This document shows positions 17,583-26,647 of a stretch of DNA of 64,000 nt, one piece after another (position 1 is the first letter of the stretch; every line of letters begins with the position of its first letter). Source of the DNA: Verticiella sediminum. Its GTDB lineage: Bacteria; Pseudomonadota; Gammaproteobacteria; Burkholderiales; Burkholderiaceae_B. Position numbers and translations under genes: made by a program. The notes below the pieces were generated by a model. It had not been told where the DNA came from. It did not search any database and was given only the letters and a program-made list of their open reading frames with translations. Location: the NCBI RefSeq assembly GCF_007558815.1, contig NZ_VLTJ01000022.1:62001-126000 (forward strand), read 5' to 3'.

Positions 17583-18779
17583 ATGCCCTCTCGTCCCGAA
17601 GTCCTGATCGCCGGTGGCGGCCTGGGCGGGCTCACCGCAGCGCTCGCCCTGCTGCGCCGCGGCCATCCCGTCAAGGTGCTGGAGCAGGCCAGTGAACTGC
17701 GCGAAGTCGGCGCGGGCATCCAGCTCAGCGCCAACGCCAACAGGGTACTGTTCAGCCTGGGGCTGGAGGACGCGCTGCGCGCGGCCGCCAACCCGGCGGC
17801 AGGCAAGCGCATCCGGCTCTGGAACACCGGGCAGACCTGGCTGCTGTTCGACCTGGGCAGCGAATCGGTCGCCCGCTACGGTTTCCCGTATTTCACGATC
17901 TATCGCGCCGACCTGCACCGCATCCTGGCCGACGCCGTGCTCGCCCTGGATCCGCAGGCCATCGTGCTCGGCGCCCGGGTGGCCGACGTGGACGAAAATG
18001 ATGGCCGCGTCGGCGTGACCCTGGCCGACGGGCGGCGCCAGGACGCCGACCTGCTGGTCGGCGCGGATGGCGTGCACTCGGCGGTCCGTACCCGCTTGTT
18101 CGGCGCCGACCAGCCCCGCTTCTCCGGCCAGCTCGCCTGGCGCGGCGTCATCCCCGCCGAACGCCTGCCCGCGCACCTGCGCGAGCCCCTGGCCTACAAC
18201 TGGGTCGGCCCGGGCGCGCACGTCATCCACTATCCCTTGCGCCGCGGCGAACTGGTCAACTTCGTCGGCATCCTCGAACGCGACGACTGGCAGGTCGAAT
18301 CCTGGACCGAAGCCGGCAGCGTCGAAGAATGCTCGCGCGACTTCGCCGGCTGGCACGAGGACGTCCAGACCCTGATCCATGCGCTCGAAACGCCCTTCAA
18401 GTGGGCTTTGATGCTGCGCGAACCCTTGCCGCAATGGTCGCGCGGGCGCATCACGCTGCTCGGCGACGCCTGCCACCCGACGCTGCCGATGCTGGCGTCC
18501 GGCGCGGCCATGGCCATCGAGGACGGCCTGGTGCTGGCACGCTCGCTCGAGGCCCACGCCGACGTGCCCACCGCCCTGCAGCGCTACCAGGAGGCGCGCG
18601 TGGCGCGCACTGCGCGCGTCGTACACGGCTCGGCCGAGAATGCGCGGCGCTTTCACAATCCCGCGCTCGCGCACGCCGAAGGCGCCGCCGCCTACGTCGA
18701 GCGCGAATGGCACGAAGCCCGCGTGCGCGAACGCTACGAGTGGCTGTTCACCTACGCGGCGGACGAGGTGCCGGTGTAG
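17583..18779 (+). CDS. FAD-dependent monooxygenase (salicylate / 3-hydroxybenzoate hydroxylase-like)
   Basis: A 398-residue single-component flavin hydroxylase, expected to hydroxylate an aromatic acid using NAD(P)H and O2. Motifs: FAD-binding IAGGGLGGLTAALALLRRGHPVKVLEQ near the N-terminus, the DG motif LLVGADGVHSAVR, and GRITLLGDACHPTLPMLASGAAMAIEDGLVLA. I chose ATG 17583, 7 bp after the Bug stop; the longer frame from 17541 would overlap the Bug gene. It resembles 3-hydroxybenzoate 6-hydroxylase and salicylate hydroxylase; the substrate cannot be decided. The stop is 9 bp from the convergent LysR stop, with no room for a terminator. Confidence 0.9.
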   Translation: MPSRPEVLIAGGGLGGLTAALALLRRGHPVKVLEQASELREVGAGIQLSANANRVLFSLGLEDALRAAANPAAGKRIRLWNTGQTWLLFDLGSESVARYGFPYFTIYRADLHRILADAVLALDPQAIVLGARVADVDENDGRVGVTLADGRRQDADLLVGADGVHSAVRTRLFGADQPRFSGQLAWRGVIPAERLPAHLREPLAYNWVGPGAHVIHYPLRRGELVNFVGILERDDWQVESWTEAGSVEECSRDFAGWHEDVQTLIHALETPFKWALMLREPLPQWSRGRITLLGDACHPTLPMLASGAAMAIEDGLVLARSLEAHADVPTALQRYQEARVARTARVVHGSAENARRFHNPALAHAEGAAAYVEREWHEARVRERYEWLFTYAADEVPV

Positions 18780-18788
18780 CTTGCAGCC

Positions 18789-19703
18789 TCACCCGGCGGA
18801 GGCGCCATACATCGCCACGATCAACCCGCGCAGCCACTGGTTGGCTGCGTCCCGATGCAACCGCCGTGGCCAGAACAAGTGCGTCTGCAAGGGCGGCACC
18901 GGCAGCGGCGGCACGAACGTGCGCAGGCCGAAGCGTCCCGCCACGCTCTGCGCGAGCTTTTCCGGCACGGTGGCAAGCACGTCGTTCTCGGCGACGATGA
19001 ACGGCACGGCGCTGAAGTGCGGGACGCTGAAGTGTTCGTGCAAGGGCACGCCGGCGCGCTCCAGCGCCTGGTTCACGTCGCCGTAGGGCAAGGCGCGCGA
19101 AATGACCAGGTGCCGGGCGGCGACGAAGGCGGCCAGCGGCATGCCGGGCCGGGCCAGGGGATGCGCCGGCCGATGCAGAGTGAGATACCCCTGGCGGAAC
19201 AGCATGCGCTGAAAGCAGCCGCTGCCCATGTCCTCGGAGAAGGCGCCCACGGCCAGGTCCACCCGGCCCGCCTCCATGTCGCGGCGCAGCTCGGCCCCCG
19301 CCACACGCACGGTGTCGATGCGCACGCCGGGCGCGTCCACGGCGCAGCGCGCCAGCAGGCGCGGCATGAAATGGATCTCGCCCACGTCGGACATGGCGAC
19401 GCGAAACCGCTGTGTACCGATCGCTGGTTCGAAGTCGTCGCGAAAGTCGAGCATGTGCGAGAGCAGCGACAGCGCCTCGCCCACAGGTTCGGCGAGCCGC
19501 TCGGCCAACGGGGTGGGCTGCATGCCTTGTGCGCTGCGCACGAACAAGTCGTCGGCCAGGGCGTTGCGCAAGCGGCGCAGGGCATTGCTGACCGCCGGCT
19601 GCGACAGGTTCAGCCGGCGCGCGACCGCGGAAATGCTGCGTTCCTCGAGCAGCGCCTGGAGGATCACCAGCAGGTTCAGGTCGAGCGTGCGCAGGTCGAT
19701 CAT
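18789..19703 (-). CDS. LysR family transcriptional regulator (NahR/LinR type)
   Basis: A 304-residue LysR regulator. The N-terminus MIDLRTLDLNLLVILQALLEERSISAVARRLNLSQPAVS is characteristic of the NahR/NodD-like subgroup that often senses aromatic compounds, and GTQRFRVAMSDVGEIHFMPRLL opens the effector domain. ATG 19703 is chosen on this homology; the frame stays open 13 codons upstream. It is convergent with the FAD monooxygenase and lies upstream of a small secreted-protein gene on the same strand. Its target is not evident: no divergent gene faces it. Confidence 0.88.
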   Translation of the reverse strand: MIDLRTLDLNLLVILQALLEERSISAVARRLNLSQPAVSNALRRLRNALADDLFVRSAQGMQPTPLAERLAEPVGEALSLLSHMLDFRDDFEPAIGTQRFRVAMSDVGEIHFMPRLLARCAVDAPGVRIDTVRVAGAELRRDMEAGRVDLAVGAFSEDMGSGCFQRMLFRQGYLTLHRPAHPLARPGMPLAAFVAARHLVISRALPYGDVNQALERAGVPLHEHFSVPHFSAVPFIVAENDVLATVPEKLAQSVAGRFGLRTFVPPLPVPPLQTHLFWPRRLHRDAANQWLRGLIVAMYGASAG

Positions 19704-19764
19704 GGCAAGCTCGCACGCCGCATGCAGACGGTGCGCACGCAACCCGGCGGCGCCGGCACGGCGC

Positions 19765-20103
19765 TCAGTCGTTGAACGAGAACGCGCCGCCCCGGCAGAC
19801 GTTCACGCTGTTCTCGATGACCTCGTCCCCGTCGTCGAACACGCCCTTGAAATCGAAGTGGCAGGCACCTGTGCCGTCGTCGATTTCGATCTCCACCGAC
19901 TGCCCCGGCCTCAGCACCAGCTTGCCGAGAATGTCCTCTTCCCAACTGTCGGTATCGGTGTTCGACGCATAGAACTCGTTGAGGGTGACGCCGGTGCGGT
20001 TGACGATCTGCACGACCCGATCGGCAGCGACGGCCTGGACGCAAACGGCCATGGCGCTGGCCAGTGCGAGCGCACCGGACCAGCGCACGGGGATGGAAGG
20101 CAT
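19765..20103 (-). CDS. Small secreted protein of unknown function
   Basis: A 112-residue protein with a clear Sec signal peptide (about residues 1-27, ending QAVAA). The mature part contains RVVQIVNRTGVTLNEFYASN, a Trp-Glu-Glu-Asp patch, IDDGTGACHFDFKGVFDDGDEV and a C-terminal NVCRGG, with two cysteines that could form a disulfide in the periplasm. Small proteins of this pattern occur in many proteobacteria, some mislabelled as argininosuccinate lyase in databases; no function is established. AGGAG precedes the ATG at good spacing. The 271-bp gap upstream (20104-20374) faces hmgA and shows an AT-rich promoter-like patch around 20210-20300 but no gene. Confidence 0.8.
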   Translation of the reverse strand: MPSIPVRWSGALALASAMAVCVQAVAADRVVQIVNRTGVTLNEFYASNTDTDSWEEDILGKLVLRPGQSVEIEIDDGTGACHFDFKGVFDDGDEVIENSVNVCRGGAFSFND

Positions 20104-20374
20104 GGGACCTGCTCCTGAAAGGTCGACGAGCGCCCGGGCATGCTCGGGTGCAGCCGGGGCCGGCCGCGGCTGCCGGGGCGTACGCGCCAGCCAGGCAGCG
20201 GCCGTTGTCCCTATATTTTACCCAGGTTTTTTTGATGTCAGGCACGGGGCAGTCATTCTCCGGACATTCTTGTGGTGAATAACCCTTATTCTCCCATTCA
20301 TCTCGTCATGGTGCAGCCGAACTCGCACAATAGCGCAATGCGCCTGCTGCAGGCGGGCTGACCAGGAGACATTC

Positions 20375-21673
20375 ATGGAACGACGCTATCTTTCCGGCTT
20401 CGGTAACGCCCACGCGACCGAAGCCCTGCCCGGCGCGCTGCCCGAGGGCCGCAACTCGCCGCAGGTCTGCCCCTACGGGCTGTACGCCGAGCAACTGTCC
20501 GGCGCGGCCTTCACCGCGCCGCGCAACGAGAATCGCCGCTCCTGGCTGTACCGCATCCGGCCCGGCGTGGTGCACCGGCCCTTCAAGCCTTACGACGGCG
20601 CGCAGCGATGGGAGAGCGACTTCGGCACCGGCCCGGTCACGCCCAACCAGTTGCGCTGGAGCCCGCTGCCCCTGCCCGAGACCCCGGTGGACTTCGTCGA
20701 TGGGATGACGACCTGGGCCGGCAACGGCGGCCCGGGCGCGCACACCGGCGTGGGCATCCACCTGTATGCCTGCAACCAGGACATGCGCGGGCGCTACTTC
20801 TACAACGCCGACGGCGAGATGCTGATCGTGCCGCAACTGGGCCGTCTGCGTTTTCGCACCGAGCTGGGCGTGCTGGAGGTCGAACCCCTGGAGATCGTCG
20901 TGATCCCGCGCGGCGTGCGCTTCGCGGTCGAACTGATGGACGGCGAGGCGCGCGGCTACGTGCTGGAGAACTTCGGCGCGGTGCTGCGCCTGCCCGAACT
21001 CGGCCCGATCGGCTCGAACGGGCTGGCCAATGCGCGCGACTTCCTGGCGCCCGCGGCGGCCTACGAGGACGTGGACGGCGACTTCACGCTGATCGCCAAG
21101 TTCACCGGCGGTTTCTGGCAATGCGCGCTCGACCATTCGCCGCTCGACGTGGTGGCCTGGCACGGCACGCATTATCCCTACAAATACGACCTGCGCCGCT
21201 ACAACGCGGTCGGCTCGATCAGCTTCGACCACCCGGACCCCTCCATCTTCACGGTGCTCACCTCGCCCACCGACACGCACGGCGTGGGCAACATGGATTT
21301 CGCGATCTTCCCGCCACGCGTGCTGGCGATGGAGAACACCTTCCGCCCGCCGTGGTTCCACCGCAACGTGGCCAGCGAGTTCATGGGCCTGATCCAGGGG
21401 GTCTACGACGCCAAGGCGGAAGGCTTCGCGCCCGGCGGCGCCAGTCTGCACAACTGCATGAGCGGCCACGGCCCGGACGCCGGCACCTTCGAGAACGCGA
21501 GCAAGGCCGACACCACCAAGCCGCACTACATCCGCGACACCATGGCCTTCATGTTCGAGACCCGCGGCGTCATCCGGCCGACCGAGCGCGCCCTGGCGTC
21601 GCCGCAGTTGCAGAGCGATTACTATCAATGCTGGCAGGCGTTGAGGAAGCACTTCAACCCCGAGCAACCCTGA
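20375..21673 (+). CDS. hmgA: Homogentisate 1,2-dioxygenase
   Basis: HmgA opens the ring of homogentisate to maleylacetoacetate with Fe(II) and O2, in tyrosine and phenylalanine breakdown. The 432-residue protein has the family start [25 protein letters not shown], the middle [27 protein letters not shown], and the iron-site region [13 protein letters not shown] and [15 protein letters not shown]. The ATG has AGGAGA 6-11 nt upstream. It is followed after 29 bp by fahA. The isomerase gene maiA that should act between the two enzymes is not in this window. Confidence 0.97.
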   Translation: MERRYLSGFGNAHATEALPGALPEGRNSPQVCPYGLYAEQLSGAAFTAPRNENRRSWLYRIRPGVVHRPFKPYDGAQRWESDFGTGPVTPNQLRWSPLPLPETPVDFVDGMTTWAGNGGPGAHTGVGIHLYACNQDMRGRYFYNADGEMLIVPQLGRLRFRTELGVLEVEPLEIVVIPRGVRFAVELMDGEARGYVLENFGAVLRLPELGPIGSNGLANARDFLAPAAAYEDVDGDFTLIAKFTGGFWQCALDHSPLDVVAWHGTHYPYKYDLRRYNAVGSISFDHPDPSIFTVLTSPTDTHGVGNMDFAIFPPRVLAMENTFRPPWFHRNVASEFMGLIQGVYDAKAEGFAPGGASLHNCMSGHGPDAGTFENASKADTTKPHYIRDTMAFMFETRGVIRPTERALASPQLQSDYYQCWQALRKHFNPEQP

Positions 21674-21702
21674 AGCACAAGATCCAGAGACATTATCCCT
21701 AC

Positions 21703-23028
21703 ATGGCCAACCTGAACGAAACCCACGACCCCGCGCTCACCAGTTGGGTCGAATCCGCCAACCAGCCGGGCACCGAGTTCCCGATCCAGAACCTGCCCTT
21801 CGCGGTCTTTCGCCGCCGCGGCCAGCCCGGGGGCTTTCGTCCCGGCGTAGGCATCGGCGAGCAGATCCTGGATCTGCGCGAGCTCGCCAGGAACAAGCCG
21901 TTCGACGGGCTGGCGGCGGTCGCGCTCGCCGCCTGCGACCAGCCCGGCGGCCAGCTCAACGAGTTCATGGCGGCCGGCCAGGAGACCTGGTCCGCGCTGC
22001 GCCTGGCCCTTTCGCGCGCGCTGCGCACCGGTTCCCCGCTGCGGCAGGCGCTGGCCGGCGCCCTGGTGCCGCAGGCCGATGCCGAGTTCACCGTGCCGGC
22101 GCGCATCGGCGACTACACCGACTTCTATGCCTCGATCCACCACGCCACCACGGTGGGCAAGCAGTTCCGGCCGGACAACCCCTTGATGCCCAACTACAAG
22201 TGGGTGCCGATCGGCTACCACGGCCGGGCCTCGAGCATCGGCGTGTCCGGCCAGCGCTTCGTGCGCCCCATGGGCCAGGTATTGCCCAAGGGCGCCAGCG
22301 CGCCGGAGTTCAGCGCCAGCCGCCGCCTCGACTACGAGACCGAAATGGGCGTGTGGATGGGCCAGGGCAATGCGCTCGGCACGCGCATCGGCCTGGACGA
22401 CGCCGACACCCGCATCTTCGGCCTGTGCCTGCTCAACGACTGGTCCGCGCGCGACATCCAGGCCTGGGAGTACCAGCCGCTCGGCCCCTTCCTCGCCAAG
22501 AACTTCGCCACCACCATCTCGCCCTGGATCGTGACGATGGAGGCGTTGGAGCCCTTTCGCGTCGCCTGGGAACGCCCGGAGGGCGATCCCCAGCCGCTGC
22601 CCTACCTGGACTCGCCCCGCAACCGCGAGGGCGGCGCCTACGACATCCGCCTGCAGACGCTGCTCACCACCGAGAAGTCGCGCGCCGGGAAGTCCGCCCC
22701 GGCGGTTCTGTCCGAAACCAGCTTCCGTCACTCGTACTGGAACGTTGCGCAGCTCGTCGCCCACCACAGCGTCAACGGCTGCAACCTGCAGGCCGGCGAC
22801 CTGCTCGGCACGGGCACCCAGTCCGGCCCGACCCCCGAGGAAGCCGGCTCGCTGCTGGAGCTCACCTCGGGCGGCCAGAAGCCGCTCACCCTGCCCTGGG
22901 GCGAGGAACGCACTTTCCTGCAGGACGGCGACGAAGTCATCCTGCGCGCCTGGTGCGAGAAACCGGGCTACCCGCGCATCGGCTTCGGCAGCGCGGCCGG
23001 TACCGTGCTGCCCGCCGCAGCGGACTGA
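21703..23028 (+). CDS. fahA: Fumarylacetoacetase
   Basis: FahA hydrolyses 4-fumarylacetoacetate to fumarate and acetoacetate, the last step of homogentisate breakdown. The 441-residue protein carries the N-terminal FAH domain (FPIQNLPFAVFRR) and the catalytic domain with DYTDFYASIHHATTVGKQFRP, YHGRASSIGVSG, RRLDYETEMGVWMG and LLNDWSARDIQAWEYQPLGPFLAKNFATTISPWIV, including the metal-binding acidic residues. ATG 21703 gives the expected start MANLNETHDPALTSWV; the frame is open far upstream but that overlaps hmgA. It is the last gene of the pair, ended by a strong terminator at 23071-23100. Confidence 0.97.
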   Translation: MANLNETHDPALTSWVESANQPGTEFPIQNLPFAVFRRRGQPGGFRPGVGIGEQILDLRELARNKPFDGLAAVALAACDQPGGQLNEFMAAGQETWSALRLALSRALRTGSPLRQALAGALVPQADAEFTVPARIGDYTDFYASIHHATTVGKQFRPDNPLMPNYKWVPIGYHGRASSIGVSGQRFVRPMGQVLPKGASAPEFSASRRLDYETEMGVWMGQGNALGTRIGLDDADTRIFGLCLLNDWSARDIQAWEYQPLGPFLAKNFATTISPWIVTMEALEPFRVAWERPEGDPQPLPYLDSPRNREGGAYDIRLQTLLTTEKSRAGKSAPAVLSETSFRHSYWNVAQLVAHHSVNGCNLQAGDLLGTGTQSGPTPEEAGSLLELTSGGQKPLTLPWGEERTFLQDGDEVILRAWCEKPGYPRIGFGSAAGTVLPAAAD

Positions 23029-23041
23029 GCCCGAGCCCGCT

Positions 23042-23061
23042 CCGGCAGCGCATGCTGCCGG
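23042..23061 (+). other. GC-rich hairpin just before the fahA terminator
   Basis: CCGGCAGC (23042-23049) and GCTGCCGG (23054-23061) pair around the loop GCAT, 14 bp after the fahA stop and 10 bp before the terminator. It may protect the mRNA end. Confidence 0.4.
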
Positions 23062-23070
23062 GCAGACGAA

Positions 23071-23100
23071 CACGGGGCCTGCACGGCCCCGTGTTTTTTT
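23071..23100 (+). terminator. Rho-independent terminator after hmgA-fahA
   Basis: CACGGGGCC (23071-23079) and GGCCCCGTG (23085-23093) form a 9-bp stem with a 5-nt loop, followed by seven T residues (23094-23100). Flanking AA/TT pairs extend the stem. It lies between fahA and the convergent katE. Confidence 0.92.
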
Positions 23101-23188
23101 GTCGTAGGGTCGCCCCAAGACAAGAAAGCGCTCCCGCCCGGGGCAGCGCCGCCCACGCAGCGGCAAGCGTGGCGGCACTCCCTCCCGC

Positions 23189-25588
23189 CTACACCTGCGG
23201 CGGGTTGGTCTCGCGCGAGAAGTGCCGGTGCAGCGCCAATGCCGCGCAGAACGTATCGGCATCCTTGGCGCCGTGCGTCTTGGCGACGAGCAGGCCATCG
23301 ACGCTTCCCTGGGTGTCGATGCCGGCGGCTTGCAGCACCTTCGCGCCGGCGCCGACCGCCATGAGGGTCTTGGCGTGCCGGTAGGTGTCGCGCAGGAATT
23401 CCAGCGCCCTGCCATCGGCCGAGAGGGCGGCGGCGGCCTGCTCGCCGTCCACCACGATGGCCCCGTCGAACACTGTCGAGGGATGGTTGTCCAGCGAAGC
23501 GTCGGCGTCCAGATCCGTGCCGCCGCCCGCCACGCGACCGAGATGCGGCCCGACCATACGCACCACCACGCCCGCGCCGATCAGCGCCTTGGCCAGCGCC
23601 AGCACCTGCCCACCGTCCACGCCGTCGGCCACCAGCAAGGCCACCTTGCGCGTGCGCACGCTGCCGTCGCCGGGCCGCGCCAGGAGGGAGAGCGCGGGCG
23701 AAACCTCGACCTCGGGCTTGGGCGGCTCGATCGCACGCGGCAGCGGATCAGGCAGGTCCAGCATGCCCAGGCCGTCGGCCACCGCCTGCGCCAGGGTTTC
23801 GTCGACGTTGCGCAGGCCGGCGACCACGCGCCGGCGCACCGCCGGCACCGTGACCTTGCTCAGTTCGAACGTCAAGGCACCGATGATGTGCTGCTGCTCG
23901 GGCTCGGACTGGCTGCGGTAGAACAGCGTTGCCTGGTTGTAGTGCTCGGCGAACTTCTCCGGCTTGCCACGCACCTCGTCCTGCGTGACGGGCTCCGGAA
24001 AGGACACGAAACCCATCTTCGCGCCGGCCTGGAACGGACAGCCGCCGGCCAGGGAGTTCGGCTCGTAGGCGACGCGACCGCGATGGATGGCCTGGCGGTG
24101 CATGCCGTCGCGCTGGTTGTTGTGCACCGGCGCGAGCGGCGCATTGATGGGCAGCTCATGAAAGTTGGGCCCGCCCAGCCGCGAGATCTGCGTATCCACG
24201 TAGGAATGGATGCGCCCGGCCAACAGCGGATCGTTCGTGAAATCGATTCCCGGCACCACATGCGCCGTACAGAATGCGACCTGCTCGGTCTCGGCGAAGA
24301 AGTTGTCCGGATTGCGGTCGAGCACCAGGCGGCCGATCGGCGTCACCGGCACCAGTTCCTCGGGGATGATCTTGGTCGCATCCAGGATGTCGAAGCTGAA
24401 GCTGTCGGCCTGCGCCTGGTCGAACACCTGTATACCCATTTCCCATTCGGGGTACTCGCCCGCGTCGATGGCTTCCCACAGGTCGCGACGGTGGAAGTCC
24501 GGATCGGCGCCCGAGACCTTCACCGCCTCGTCCCACACCTGCGAATGGGTGCCGAGCTTGGGCGAGAAGTGGAACTTCACGAACACCGACTCGCCCTCGG
24601 CATTGACGAAGCGGAAGGTGTGCACGCCGAAGCCCTGCATCATCCGGTAGCTGCGCGGGATCGCACGGTCGGACATTGCCCACATGATCATGTGGGTGGA
24701 CTCCGGCATCAGCGACATGAAGTCCCAGAAGGTGTCGTGCGCGGAAGCCGCCTGGGGCATGCCGTGGTGCGGTTCGGGCTTGACGGCGTGGATCAGGTCG
24801 GGGAACTTCATCGCGTCCTGGATGAAGAACACCGGGATGTTGTTGCCGACCAGATCCCAGTTGCCCTGGTCGGTGTAGAACTTGATCGCGAAACCGCGCA
24901 CGTCGCGCGCCGTGTCCTTGGAGCCGCGTTCGCCGGCCACGGTCGAGAAGCGCACGAACACCGGCGTGCGCTTGCCCTTGGCCGCGAATGGCGCGGCACA
25001 GGTGAGCTGCGTGAGGGCGTCGTAGCACTCGAAGTAGCCGTGGGCACCCGAGCCGCGCGCGTGCACGATGCGCTCGGGAATGCGCTCGTGATCGAAGTGC
25101 GTGATCTTCTCGCGCAGGATGAAGTCCTTGAGCAGGGCCGGCCCGCGCAGCCCGGCCTTGAGCGAATTCTGGTTGTCGGCGACCGGCACGCCCTGGTTGG
25201 TGGTCAGGACCTGCCCGCCGGAATCCACGCGCACGCGATCCAGGCCGCCGCCCACGGCGTTGACGCCGGCCTGGGCCGGCTGGCCCGTCTTGGCCGTCTC
25301 GTTCTGCTCGGACAAGGTGCTGGCCGCGGCCTCGGGCGCAACCGCCACCGATTCGCCCTGCGGAGGCGCGTGGCCATGGTCCAGGCCATGCTCGCCGGCC
25401 TTGTGCTGGTTGTAGGGAATGCCGGCAGAGGCGGCGTCGGTCGCCGCGGCCTTGCCGATGAGCGGGTTCGCGCTGCGCGCAGGTGCCGGGCCCGCTGGCC
25501 CGCTGTCGGTCGTGCCAAAACCGGTATCGACGGCAGTGCCTGTCGGCTTGCCCTTGCCCTTACCGTTGCTGTCCTTGGTCTTTGCCAT
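23189..25588 (-). CDS. katE: Large-subunit (clade 2) catalase HPII
   Basis: KatE disproportionates hydrogen peroxide. The 799-residue protein has a long low-complexity N-terminus (about 1-140), the catalase core, and a C-terminal class I amidotransferase/PfpI-like domain (about 645-799), the layout of HPII. Catalytic residues are visible: distal His176 in [12 protein letters not shown], Asn in VGNNIPVFF (249-250), and the proximal haem Tyr463 in RIHSYVDTQ. At the positions of E. coli HPII His392 and Phe413 it has Cys440 and His461. ATG 25588 is preceded by AGGGGAG; the frame is open 43 codons upstream but that part does not look coding. It is a monocistronic gene convergent with hmgA-fahA. 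Confidence 0.95.
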   Translation of the reverse strand: MAKTKDSNGKGKGKPTGTAVDTGFGTTDSGPAGPAPARSANPLIGKAAATDAASAGIPYNQHKAGEHGLDHGHAPPQGESVAVAPEAAASTLSEQNETAKTGQPAQAGVNAVGGGLDRVRVDSGGQVLTTNQGVPVADNQNSLKAGLRGPALLKDFILREKITHFDHERIPERIVHARGSGAHGYFECYDALTQLTCAAPFAAKGKRTPVFVRFSTVAGERGSKDTARDVRGFAIKFYTDQGNWDLVGNNIPVFFIQDAMKFPDLIHAVKPEPHHGMPQAASAHDTFWDFMSLMPESTHMIMWAMSDRAIPRSYRMMQGFGVHTFRFVNAEGESVFVKFHFSPKLGTHSQVWDEAVKVSGADPDFHRRDLWEAIDAGEYPEWEMGIQVFDQAQADSFSFDILDATKIIPEELVPVTPIGRLVLDRNPDNFFAETEQVAFCTAHVVPGIDFTNDPLLAGRIHSYVDTQISRLGGPNFHELPINAPLAPVHNNQRDGMHRQAIHRGRVAYEPNSLAGGCPFQAGAKMGFVSFPEPVTQDEVRGKPEKFAEHYNQATLFYRSQSEPEQQHIIGALTFELSKVTVPAVRRRVVAGLRNVDETLAQAVADGLGMLDLPDPLPRAIEPPKPEVEVSPALSLLARPGDGSVRTRKVALLVADGVDGGQVLALAKALIGAGVVVRMVGPHLGRVAGGGTDLDADASLDNHPSTVFDGAIVVDGEQAAAALSADGRALEFLRDTYRHAKTLMAVGAGAKVLQAAGIDTQGSVDGLLVAKTHGAKDADTFCAALALHRHFSRETNPPQV

Positions 25589-25717
25589 GCGGCTCCCCTC
25601 GGTGGATGGGGCCGTGGCGCTCGTCCATCGAAAGCGAGGAACGAAGATGCCCGAGGATCGGGATGCCGCGGCCGGAGCCCGTCGCAGTAGCAAACGCCAT
25701 ACCGTTGGCGGACGCAT

Positions 25718-25749
25718 CGAGCCCGTGGCGCCGCGGCGCCACGGGCTCG
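25718..25749. terminator. Perfect 32-bp palindrome between the DMT transporter and katE
   Basis: Each base from 25718 to 25733 pairs with its partner from 25749 down to 25734, a perfect 16-bp arm centred on GCGC-rich sequence (gcccgtggcg in the left arm). It is 52 bp beyond the transporter stop and 130 bp upstream of the katE ATG. No T-tract follows, so it may be a factor-assisted terminator or a repeat element. Confidence 0.5.
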
Positions 25750-25801
25750 TTCGCCGCGCCGGCCGCGCTGCACCTGCGGCCGGTACGCCCCCGCCGCGGG
25801 T

Positions 25802-26647
25802 TCAGCGCGGAATCATCACCACGATCGCGACGATGGTGAGCGCCAGGCCGACCAGGTTGAGCCGGCTCAGCGTCTCGCGAAACACCAGGGCCCCCACCAG
25901 CGCGCCCAGCGACACGACGCCGATGTTCATGGCCGAGAAGACCAGGGCCGGGTCCTGCGGAAACTGCTGGTGCGCGCGGATGTAGAAGAAAATGTTGCCG
26001 AAGTTGAGCAAGCCCAGCCCCACGCCGGCGGCCAGGTGCGGCAACTGCCAGCGCGTACGCCGCAGCAGCAGGAACGCGAACAGCAGCACGCCGGCCAGGG
26101 CGAAGGATGCGACCAGGCCCGCGCCGAACGCCGTGCCCGCCTTGGACATCTGCTTGAAGAGGATATCGATGACGCCGTAGCCCACCCAGACCGCGAGCGG
26201 CCAGGCCCAGGCATACGGGCCGCCCTCGGCCGGCGTGTCGGCGGGGCGGCGCAGCAGGCAGAACAGCGCCGCGAACGCCAGCGCGATGCCGCCCACCGTG
26301 CGCGCCGTGGGGTCCTGGCCGAACAGGAAGAACGAGGCGAGCAGCGGGATGAAGAGCGACAGGCGCTGCGCCGCATCGCTGCGCACGATGCCCGCATGCC
26401 GCACCGAGGCGGCCATCGCCAGGAACACCGAGGGCAGCAGCACCCCCAGCGCGATCAGCACGCCCCAGGGCGTCGCCGGCGCGGCGAGCTGCTCGAGCGA
26501 CGGGCGCAGCAGGCCCAGCGCGAGCGCCAGGGCGACGGCATAGTTCATGACGATCGCCTGCGCCGGCTCGACGCCCCAGCGGCGAAAGAGCTTCAACAGC
26601 ACGGAAACGGCGACACTGCAGGCGATGCTGGCGATCAGATAGAGCAT
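25802..26647 (-). CDS. EamA/DMT superfamily transporter
   Basis: A 281-residue integral inner-membrane protein with about ten hydrophobic helices, arranged as two five-helix halves, as expected for a drug/metabolite transporter. The C-terminal half contains [44 protein letters not shown], a typical EamA ending. Its ATG (26647) lies inside the last codons of bioB, overlapping by 13 bp, so the two are almost certainly co-translated from one mRNA. That link makes biotin, a biotin precursor or a related metabolite a reasonable guess for the substrate, but the sequence cannot show it. Confidence 0.85.
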   Translation of the reverse strand: MLYLIASIACSVAVSVLLKLFRRWGVEPAQAIVMNYAVALALALGLLRPSLEQLAAPATPWGVLIALGVLLPSVFLAMAASVRHAGIVRSDAAQRLSLFIPLLASFFLFGQDPTARTVGGIALAFAALFCLLRRPADTPAEGGPYAWAWPLAVWVGYGVIDILFKQMSKAGTAFGAGLVASFALAGVLLFAFLLLRRTRWQLPHLAAGVGLGLLNFGNIFFYIRAHQQFPQDPALVFSAMNIGVVSLGALVGALVFRETLSRLNLVGLALTIVAIVVMIPR

